A DNA stretch of 11,298 bases from Gammaproteobacteria bacterium (GTDB lineage Bacteria; Pseudomonadota; Gammaproteobacteria; Chromatiales; Chromatiaceae): positions 1 through 11,298 of the forward strand of contig JAGVUH010000703.1 of NCBI GenBank assembly GCA_019136395.1. Reading direction: 5' to 3'. The position numbers and the translations under genes are program-made. Of this stretch, positions 6,493-11,298 are shown one piece after another. Each line of letters starts with the position of its first letter. Positions within the stretch are counted from its first letter, which is position 1. The notes under the pieces are model-generated. The model saw only the letters and a list, made by a program, of their open reading frames with translations, was not told where the DNA came from and did not search any database.

Positions 6493-7918
6493 ACCTGGCG
6501 GATGGATCCGGCTCGATGCCATTGGCGGGGTGGCGGGTGATATGTTCGTGGCGGCGGCGGTGGCAACCTGGCCGGAGCTTGCGGGGCGGATCGCGGCGGC
6601 CCTGGCAACCCTACGTATCCCGGTCACCTATGAATTGGCTTGGCCGATCGTGAACCGTGGGGGGGTCGCTGCACGCCAATTTGTGCCGGCTTTTGGTGGT
6701 GAGGTGTCCCACCCGACGGGGTCGGTGGCGGAGATCAAGGCGTTTATCCATGCGTCTGAGTTATCGCCTGAGGTGCGGCGGATTGCGAGCGGGCTGTTTG
6801 ACCTGATTGCGATGGCCGAGGGCGAGGTGCATGGCAGGCCGGCGGATGAGGTGCATCTGCATGAGATCGCGGACTGGGACTCCATCGTGGACCTGGTCGC
6901 GGCGGCGGTGATCATCGATGCCGTGGGACCCGTGAGTTGGATCTGTCCATCGCTCCCTCTCGGCGGTGGGACCGTGCGTTGCGCCCATGGGCTGCTGCCC
7001 GTGCCCGCGCCAGCAACCGCGTTCCTCTGCCGAGGGGCGCGCCTGCGCGACGATGGCATTGAAGGGGAGCGGGTGACGCCCACGGGGGCGGCTATCCTGG
7101 CCTATTTGGGGGCTTTCGAGGCGCGTGACTTGCGCTCTGGCCGGTTGATGGGCAGCGGGTATGGCGCGGGGACAAAGGAATTGCCGGGCGTGCCCAATGT
7201 GATGCGTCTGCTGGTGTTTGCCGATGGGGGGCTGTCCGGTGGACTAGCCGATGGTGAAAGAGTCGCTAAATGGCATGAGATGGCAGGCCATGTACCCGAT
7301 AATGAAAGTCTTTGCCGTGACTTTCACGCTAACGCTTTGGCGGAAGCGGGCTTGGTTGCTGATCGGGTGGCCGTGTTGTCTTTTGATATCGATGACCAGT
7401 CGCCGGAGGATTTGGCCATCGGCTTGGACCGACTGCGAACCATCCCGGGTGTGCTGAGCGTTTCCAGCGTCATGACTGCCGGTAAAAAGGGTCGACTGGC
7501 CTTTCGGATCGAGATCCTGGCCAAGCCGCCTCGGCTTGAGGCGGTGGTGCTGGCCTGTTTTAACGAAACCACGACCCTGGGGTTGCGTTGGCGGGTTGAA
7601 GATCGCTGGACCCTGGCGCGGCGGGCGGTGCAGGTCGCCACTGCGGAGCATGGTTCAGCGCCAGTCAAGATCGCCCAGCGACTGGGTGGTGTGGTAACGG
7701 CCAAGCTGGAGGCTGACTTTGTGGCGGGTCTGGATCTGTCTCAGCGGGAGCGTGAGTTGTTGAGTAACCGTCTGAAGGAGCAGGCGCTTGCTGAGTTTGT
7801 GCAACAGCATGTAATTCAGAGAGAAGGCCATGGGACTGACCGGTCAGGCTTAAAGGGGGCAGATGGGTATGACGCCGCCTGTGGTCGGTCTGACGATCAG
7901 GATAGGCAGCCAACTTAA
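6440..7918 (+). CDS. larC: LarC, nickel chelatase of nickel-pincer cofactor synthesis
   Basis: LarC inserts nickel into the bis-thiocarboxylated pyridinium mononucleotide in a CTP-dependent reaction. Family motifs (from ATG 6440): DAIGGVAGDM (26-35), HLHEIADWDSIVD (139-151), TPTGAAIL (213-220), FDIDDQSPEDL (315-325) and ETTTLGLRW (376-384). One uninterrupted frame covers both domains, so the larC1/larC2 frameshift known from lactobacilli is not needed. The start is uncertain. GTGs at 6386 and 6404, a TTG at 6428 (after GGGAG 6418-6422) and ATG 6440 are all in frame. The family usually begins only a few residues before the DxxxGxxGDM motif, so the Leu-Pro run is extra. Residues about 279-298 are encoded by a dispersed 60-bp repeat lying in frame between the two domains. 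The last 30 or so residues are a polar tail unlike the family. Confidence 0.88.
   Translation: MPLRLPLSLPLPLPLPLPPGGWIRLDAIGGVAGDMFVAAAVATWPELAGRIAAALATLRIPVTYELAWPIVNRGGVAARQFVPAFGGEVSHPTGSVAEIKAFIHASELSPEVRRIASGLFDLIAMAEGEVHGRPADEVHLHEIADWDSIVDLVAAAVIIDAVGPVSWICPSLPLGGGTVRCAHGLLPVPAPATAFLCRGARLRDDGIEGERVTPTGAAILAYLGAFEARDLRSGRLMGSGYGAGTKELPGVPNVMRLLVFADGGLSGGLADGERVAKWHEMAGHVPDNESLCRDFHANALAEAGLVADRVAVLSFDIDDQSPEDLAIGLDRLRTIPGVLSVSSVMTAGKKGRLAFRIEILAKPPRLEAVVLACFNETTTLGLRWRVEDRWTLARRAVQVATAEHGSAPVKIAQRLGGVVTAKLEADFVAGLDLSQRERELLSNRLKEQALAEFVQQHVIQREGHGTDRSGLKGADGYDAACGRSDDQDRQPT
7274..7333 (+). repeat. 60-bp dispersed repeat, copy 1, in frame within larC
   Basis: This 60-base segment matches 7923-7982 at 49 of 60 positions with no gap. 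Most differences fall in bases 18-24 of the unit. The right half holds a GAAAGT/ACTTTC inverted repeat around CTTTGCCGTG. In larC it encodes a stretch beginning HEMAGHVPDNESLC, placed in the linker just before the FDIDDQSPED motif, and keeps the frame. Confidence 0.88.
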
Positions 7919-7922
7919 CTGT

Positions 7923-7982
7923 CATGAGGCGGCAGGCCACCCCCGTGATAATGAAAGACTTTCCCGTGCCTTTCACGCTAAC
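7923..7982 (+). repeat. 60-bp dispersed repeat, copy 2, after larC
   Basis: The second copy begins four bases after the larC stop codon. Its right half carries GAAAG and CTTTC arms (GAAAGACTTTC is itself a perfect odd palindrome), so transcripts could fold here between larC and larE. No T-run follows, so it is not a typical terminator. The unit resembles a short repetitive extragenic element rather than a gene. Confidence 0.88.
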
Positions 7983-8016
7983 CCCAGTAGTCAAATAAGC
8001 CCAGTGGTCAAATTAC
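7983..8016 (+). repeat. Two tandem 17-bp units before larE
   Basis: Two adjacent 17-base units of the form CCCAGTRGTCAAATWAS agree at 14 of 17 positions. They follow directly on repeat copy 2 and end nine bases before the larE start codon, which has no clear Shine-Dalgarno sequence. Confidence 0.7.
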
Positions 8017-8025
8017 CCCCTGCTA

Positions 8026-8835
8026 ATGAATAAATCTGGCCTGGATTGCATGCTAAAGGGCTTGGAGGAGGTGCTCGGGTCCTACGCGCCAGCGGCGATC
8101 GCCGTGAGCGGCGGTGTCGACAGCATGACGTTGGCGCACCTGGCCATGCGTGCCATGGCCGAGAAGCCGGTGCTGTTCCATGCGCTTTCCCCCGCGGTGC
8201 CGACGAGTGCTACCGCCCGGGTGCGCCAACATGCCGCGCGCGCGGGTTGGGAGTTGCGGTGCATTGATGCGGGGGAGTTGGAAGATGCCCACTACGTGGC
8301 CAACCCCGTCAATCGCTGCTACTACTGCAAGACCCATCTCTACGACTACATCCGCCGAGAGTGGTCCGGGCCTTTGTTTTCTGGCACTAATCAAGATGAT
8401 CTGTCCGATTACCGGCCAGGCCTGATCGCGGCCAAAGAACATCAGGTAAGTCATCCCTTCGTTGAAGCCGGTATCGACAAGGCCGGCATCCGGGCGATAG
8501 CTGCCTATCTCGGTCTGGATGACATCGCGGATTTACCTGCTCAGCCCTGCCTTGCTAGCCGAATCGAGACGGGGATTGCGATTGTGCCGGCGCGGTTGCT
8601 GATGATTGACCGTGTTGAAACCCGTCTGCGCGACCACTTTGGCCCCGTGGACGTGCGCTGCAGAATGCGTAAGACCGGGCTACACATCGAGCTGGACAGT
8701 GCCATCTTTGATAAGCATGAGCCGTCGGTTTTGGCTTCAATTGGTCACCAGATGGAGGAAGAAGCGTTAAAAGCGGGTTTAACCTTTAACGGTTTTTCGG
8801 AATACTCCCGCGGCAGTGCTTTTTTGAAAGATTAA
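8026..8835 (+). CDS. larE: LarE, ATP-dependent sulfur transferase of nickel-pincer cofactor synthesis
   Basis: LarE activates the carboxylates of the LarB product by adenylation and replaces oxygen with sulfur, forming the thiocarboxylates that bind nickel. The 269-residue protein has the PP-loop ATPase signature SGGVDS (28-33), NRCYYCK (96-102), GTNQDDLSDYRPG (120-132), KAGIR (152-156) and PCLASRI (174-180). Cys175 in the last motif matches the sacrificial cysteine (Cys176) of the L. plantarum enzyme, which loses its own sulfur and forms dehydroalanine. I cannot tell from sequence alone whether the other cysteines would allow the iron-sulfur-cluster variant of the reaction. The length is normal for the family. 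The 107-base gap after larC is filled by repeats. Confidence 0.93.
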   Translation: MNKSGLDCMLKGLEEVLGSYAPAAIAVSGGVDSMTLAHLAMRAMAEKPVLFHALSPAVPTSATARVRQHAARAGWELRCIDAGELEDAHYVANPVNRCYYCKTHLYDYIRREWSGPLFSGTNQDDLSDYRPGLIAAKEHQVSHPFVEAGIDKAGIRAIAAYLGLDDIADLPAQPCLASRIETGIAIVPARLLMIDRVETRLRDHFGPVDVRCRMRKTGLHIELDSAIFDKHEPSVLASIGHQMEEEALKAGLTFNGFSEYSRGSAFLKD

Positions 8836-8870
8836 ATCACGCAATGATGCTAAAATGAGGAAAAATAGAA

Positions 8871-9329
8871 ATGCAAGCAGATAAACTTATCAGAATTAAA
8901 AATGCTAATAATCACCTGAAAGCATTGGCTGTGATGAACGAAAAGTTTCTCTCAGTCTGTGCTGAACTGGAAGTCGGTGAGGGCTTCGAATCTGAAATTT
9001 CATTTGAAAGTAACGCGATAGTGGTCAGTGCGCTTGGATATCGCGCCAAAGCGGAATGTCGTTACGTCCGCTCTGTTGACGATGATTTTTACGCTGAATA
9101 TGTCTTCTATGTTCAAATGGGTGAAAATAAAGTTGAGATCTGGAGATTTTACTTAACTGAATTTGGTCAAGTTTACGAGACTCCGTCAGTCGAGCGTCAA
9201 TTGTTCGATTATGACAACAGAAACGCAGTGAAAATTATTTGTGCCAATGTAATAATTGGCATGCTAAATTCCGCGCTATTTTCACCGGCGCCTGCAGCCT
9301 GTCAGGAATTGGACGAGAAACTGATTTAG
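8871..9329 (+). CDS. Hypothetical AT-rich protein
   Basis: I do not recognise this 152-residue product. It begins at an ATG ten bases after GAGG (8857-8860), a plausible ribosome site. The N-terminal 35 residues look helical. Residues about 36-120 alternate hydrophobic and polar residues as in a beta sheet (for example IVVSALGYRAKAECRYV and EYVFYVQMGENKVEIWRFYL). A hydrophobic helix KIICANVIIGMLNSALF (about 120-136) follows. No signal peptide is visible. The gene is markedly AT-richer than everything to its right and than larE, and it ends just where a beheaded methyltransferase begins, so it probably arrived by transfer or recombination. A role as a small standalone or phage-type protein is possible but not supported. 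Confidence 0.6.
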   Translation: MQADKLIRIKNANNHLKALAVMNEKFLSVCAELEVGEGFESEISFESNAIVVSALGYRAKAECRYVRSVDDDFYAEYVFYVQMGENKVEIWRFYLTEFGQVYETPSVERQLFDYDNRNAVKIICANVIIGMLNSALFSPAPAACQELDEKLI

Positions 9330-9334
9330 CTTTT

Positions 9335-9847
9335 TCAAAACAAACTTATCCCTACCTGGACGAGGGCCGGGTGGGCGTGGGGGAGTCGATCCCCTATCCG
9401 GATGCCAGCTTCGACGTGGTCTTCGCCGACAACGTCCTGGAGCATCTGCCGGACCCGGCGGCGGTGTTCGCGGAGGTGGCCCGCGTGTTGCGCCCGGGTG
9501 GGGTCTTCCTCGGCAAGACGCCCAACAAGTGGCATTACGTGCCGCTGATCGCGCGCTTGACGCCCCATGGGTTTCACCGCTGGGTGGTGCGGTGGCGGTG
9601 GCGGGGGGGGGAGGATGTCTTTCCGACCCGCTACCGGGCGAATTCCCCCTGGGATCCGCGCGAGCTGGCGGCCGGGGCGGGTCTGGAGGTGGTGCGGATT
9701 GAGTTGATCGAGGGCCGGCCGGGGTACCTGCGGTTTTCGGCGCCGACCTATCTCCTCGGCTGGCTGTATGAGCGGGTGGTGAATCGGGTCCCGGGTTTGG
9801 CCTGGTTGCGGGTGTTGTTGGTGGTGGAGTTGCGCAAGCCGGGCTAG
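9335..9847 (+). pseudogene. N-terminally truncated SAM-dependent methyltransferase (class I, type 11)
   Basis: From about 9347 the frame reads YPYLDEGRV, then GESIPYPDASFDVVFADNVL, EHLPDPAAVFAEVARVLRPG and GGVFLGKTPNKWHYVPLIARL, ending with TAG at 9845-9847. These are the motif II-III region (FDVVFADNVLEHL) and the 'RVLRPGG' strand of type-11 methyltransferases found in glycan clusters. The glycine-rich SAM-binding motif I (about 80-90 N-terminal residues) is absent. The open frame extends up to 9239 only by running through the preceding AT-rich gene in another frame, and that part has no family resemblance. Composition jumps to very GC-rich at about 9345. I read this as a remnant cut by insertion or deletion at 9330-9347, not as a working enzyme. 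Confidence 0.75.
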
Positions 9848-9870
9848 GGGCTGGTGGGGGCGTAAGCCGC

Positions 9871-9907
9871 CTGCTGCTGCGCACCACCCGCACCCTGATC
9901 TCCGCCG
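9871..9907 (+). repeat. 37-bp duplicated scrap of the downstream oxidoreductase gene
   Basis: This stretch equals 10933-10969 at 36 of 37 positions (one C/G difference). There it encodes LLLRTSRTLISAG near the N-terminus of the bi-domain oxidoreductase. Here it lies 23 bases after the methyltransferase stop, without a start codon, and similarity ends on both sides. The remaining intergenic bases (9908-10073) hold no gene I can support. Confidence 0.85.
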
Positions 9908-10035
9908 CGAGACGGTGGCCAAGGCGCGCAAGCTGTTTGCCGCTTTCAGTCATTTGGTTTGTCTGGAATCACCCGTTGAATGCCCACGGCAGATGGGCGG
10001 TGGACGCTGTAGTCTTGTCTGGAGAGCCTCTTGAC

Positions 10036-10052
10036 GCTAGCATTTTGCTAGC
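10036..10052. promoter_or_regulatory. Candidate operator of the toxin-antitoxin pair
   Basis: Two GCTAGC hexamers, each a palindrome, flank ATTTT and together form a 17-base inverted repeat that starts 38 bases before the antitoxin ATG. Ribbon-helix-helix antitoxins of this type usually repress their own promoter by binding such paired sites. A TTGACG at 10031-10036 abuts the site, but no good -10 element is at the right distance. Confidence 0.4.
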
Positions 10053-10073
10053 AACCCTGTTCGGAGTCTCGCG

Positions 10074-10337
10074 ATGCCCACCCTGGTCTTACGCAACGTG
10101 CCTGACGATCTTTATCAGCGGCTCAAGGACACCGCGGCCGATCACCGTCGCTCTATGACGCAGGAGGCGATTGTCTCGTTGCGTGGCGCCCTGCTGGGGC
10201 GCGAAGAGCCGCCGCCTAAGCCCAGTCTGGAGGACACCCTGGACTGGCTGCGACGCGAGGTCTGGTCGCTCCCGGTGCTGGATCGGCGCAGCGACGACGC
10301 CATCCTGGGCTACAACGCTGATGGCCACTTCGATTGA
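10074..10337 (+). CDS. FitA-like ribbon-helix-helix antitoxin
   Basis: This 87-residue protein begins with LVLRNVPDDLYQRLKDTAAD and continues HRRSMTQEAIVSL, a ribbon-helix-helix DNA-binding domain (about residues 2-42) typical of FitA/VapB-type antitoxins. The rest, from about residue 45, is a charged, proline-containing tail (EEPPPKPSLEDTLDWLRREVW) of the kind that wraps and blocks the toxin. The protein should bind the PIN toxin encoded next and repress the shared promoter. The ATG at 10074 places the beta strand at the very N-terminus, as expected. Its stop overlaps the toxin start by 17 bases, so the two are translationally coupled. Confidence 0.85.
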   Translation: MPTLVLRNVPDDLYQRLKDTAADHRRSMTQEAIVSLRGALLGREEPPPKPSLEDTLDWLRREVWSLPVLDRRSDDAILGYNADGHFD

Positions 10338-10728
10338 CCTAGCGGTCGATACCAGCGCGCTGACCGCCATCCTGCTCGGGGAGCCCGAGGCCCCCGCCCT
10401 GCTCCGTGCGCTGACGGCCGCGCCGCGCATTGGTCTGTGCGCGCCGAACCGCACCGAGTTGCTGGTGGTGATTCAGGCGCGCCTTGGCGACCTCGGTGTT
10501 GAGCGCGCGAAGCAGTTTCTGGCACTGGAAAAGGTACAGACGATAGCGCTCGATGAGACCTTGGCGGACCTCGCCGCCGAGGGCTATCGCCGCTTCGGCA
10601 AGGGTCGACATCCCGCCGGGCTAAATTTTGGTGACTGTTTTTCCTACGCCTTGGCGATCCGCGAGCGCGTTCCCCTGCTGTTTAAGGGCAATGATTTCGC
10701 CAAGACCGACGCGCTTACGGCAGCGTAG
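10321..10728 (+). CDS. VapC/FitB-like PIN-domain toxin
   Basis: This 135-residue PIN-domain ribonuclease is the toxin of a type II pair. The four acidic residues of the magnesium-binding active site are visible: Asp10 (AVDTSAL), Glu46 (NRTELL), Asp105 (NFGDCFSYA) and Asp125 (KGNDFAKTD). The length is normal and the catalytic set is complete, so it is probably active. Related VapC proteins cleave tRNA or other RNA; the target cannot be read from sequence. The ATG at 10321 gives a short lead before the first strand. A longer open frame upstream (from 10171) is only antitoxin DNA in another frame. The pair sits between a gene remnant and the oxidoreductase, a common place for a mobile stabilising module. 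Confidence 0.88.
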   Translation: MATSIDLAVDTSALTAILLGEPEAPALLRALTAAPRIGLCAPNRTELLVVIQARLGDLGVERAKQFLALEKVQTIALDETLADLAAEGYRRFGKGRHPAGLNFGDCFSYALAIRERVPLLFKGNDFAKTDALTAA

Positions 10729-10850
10729 AGGAACGCGGAGCCGGAGCTACCTGCCTGGCTAGGCTGCGCCGCCGCCTGACCAGGGTGAGTCAGCCCGGTT
10801 GACGCCCAATCCACTCGCGTTGACTCAGTCCAGACGGTTTAAAAAATCCC

Positions 10851-11298
10851 CGTGAAACAAATCCTGCAGAATCTTAAGGACGGCAGCACCGAGATTGCCG
10901 AGGTCCCCTGCCCGCGCCTCACCTCCGGCTATCTGCTGCTGCGCACCAGCCGCACCCTGATCTCCGCCGGCACCGAGCGCATGCTGGTGGACTTCGGCAA
11001 GGCCAATCCGCTGGAGAAGGCCCGCCAGCAGCCGGACAAGGTGCGCCAGGTGTTGGAGAAGGTCCGGACCGACGGCCTGGCGCCGACCCTGGCGGCGGTG
11101 CGCAACAAGCTGGAGCAGCCTTTGCCCCTGGGCTATTGCCATGTTGGGGTGGTGGCGGCGGTTGGTGGGGGGTGTAAGGTGCTTGATGCTGGCGCTCTTC
11201 CTCCCTCCCCCCTGGTGGGGGAGGGTCGGGGAGAGGGGGGGCAATCCGGCTTCGCCCCCGGCGACCGCGTCATCTCCAATGGCAAGCACGCCGAGATG
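10851..11298 (+). CDS. Bi-domain oxidoreductase (zinc alcohol dehydrogenase plus Gfo/Idh type), 5' part
   Basis: The frame from GTG 10851 runs off the window after 149 codons. MKQILQNLKDGSTEIAEVPC, ISAGTERMLVDFGKA (38-51), KARQQPDKVRQVLEKVRTDG (56-75), LPLGYCHVGVV (91-101) and SGFAPGDRVISNGKHAE (132-148) match the N-terminal zinc-dependent alcohol dehydrogenase-like domain of bi-domain oxidoreductases, which are common in surface-polysaccharide loci. The GTG matches the usual MKQ start, although no clear Shine-Dalgarno sequence precedes it. Between VGVVAAVGGG and SGFAPGD, where the family has only a short turn, about 24 extra residues (107-131) are encoded by a GC-rich palindromic insertion that keeps the frame. 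Substrate unknown; an NAD(P)-linked step on a sugar is the family-based guess. The 122 bases upstream hold no clear promoter. Confidence 0.85.
11203..11225. repeat. GC-rich palindrome inside the oxidoreductase gene
   Basis: A perfect nine-base stem (CCCTCCCCC with GGGGGAGGG) surrounds a five-base loop, CTGGT. It is the core of a longer purine/pyrimidine-skewed stretch (about 11195-11240) encoding LPPSPLVGEGRGEGG. Short palindromes of this kind are widely dispersed in GC-rich proteobacterial genomes. Confidence 0.85.

Noticed and set aside
6124..6627. Minus-strand frame with a Gly-Lys repeat run
   Set aside because: The run is simply the reverse reading of the TGCCYT tandem repeat; the frame is antisense to larB and larC, both well supported.
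7924..7998. 24-codon open frame starting MRRQATPVIMKDFPVPFTLT
   Set aside because: It lies wholly in the 60-bp repeat and its flank and has no ribosome site. The similar reading in copy 1 is out of frame with larC, so the similarity reflects DNA repetition.
9239..9334. N-terminal extension of the methyltransferase frame
   Set aside because: It overlaps the 3' end of the AT-rich gene in another frame and shows no methyltransferase motif I.
9282..9953. Minus-strand frames of about 200 codons opposite the methyltransferase
   Set aside because: Proline/arginine-rich low-complexity translation of very GC-rich antisense DNA; no domain is visible.
10825..11289. Minus-strand frame of 154 codons at the right edge
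   Set aside because: It is antisense to the clearly homologous oxidoreductase and includes the palindrome; no independent support.

Overview
The window looks like a polysaccharide or cell-surface locus of a GC-rich proteobacterium, joined to a nickel-cofactor gene block and followed by a repeat-rich, rearranged stretch. The codon use, the gene types and the CapA/CapK-like/DUF362 set would suit a gammaproteobacterium, perhaps a purple sulfur bacterium of the Chromatiales. That placement is an impression, since there is no rRNA or other marker. All intact genes are on the + strand.

Left part (1-5618). The window opens inside a broken group-1 glycosyltransferase. About 134 bases are inverted relative to its C-terminal remainder. 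Then follow, tightly packed, a CapA-type metallophosphatase-like protein, a CapK/PaaK-like adenylate-forming enzyme, a DUF362 protein and a second CapK/PaaK-like enzyme. The first genes overlap by 1-4 bases and so are probably translationally coupled. Such sets occur in capsule and exopolysaccharide clusters, where CapK-like enzymes are expected to activate a carboxylic acid.

Middle part (5722-8835). larB, larC and larE together encode synthesis of the nickel-pincer nucleotide (NPN) cofactor of LarA-type hydroxyacid racemases and epimerases. LarB carboxylates and hydrolyses nicotinic acid adenine dinucleotide, LarE installs sulfur and LarC inserts nickel. No recognisable larA lies in the window. 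The closest protein of unknown chemistry is the DUF362 product, which raises the hypothesis that it, or a gene outside the window, uses the cofactor. larC has a hexanucleotide (Leu-Pro) repeat at its 5' end and an in-frame copy of a 60-bp dispersed repeat. A second copy of that repeat sits just after its stop codon.

Right part (8836-11298). This is a patchwork: an AT-rich orphan gene, an N-terminally deleted SAM methyltransferase, a 37-bp duplicated scrap of the downstream gene, a FitA/VapC-like toxin-antitoxin pair, and the start of a bi-domain (zinc alcohol dehydrogenase plus Gfo/Idh) oxidoreductase. The oxidoreductase carries an in-frame insertion centred on a strong GC-rich palindrome.

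The most notable themes are (1) a small inversion inside a glycosyltransferase, (2) NPN cofactor genes beside DUF362/CapK-like genes without larA, and (3) repeats that have entered at least two coding sequences without breaking frame. I see no tRNA, rRNA, CRISPR array, transposase or convincing rho-independent terminator. No gene-free stretch exceeds 300 bases.
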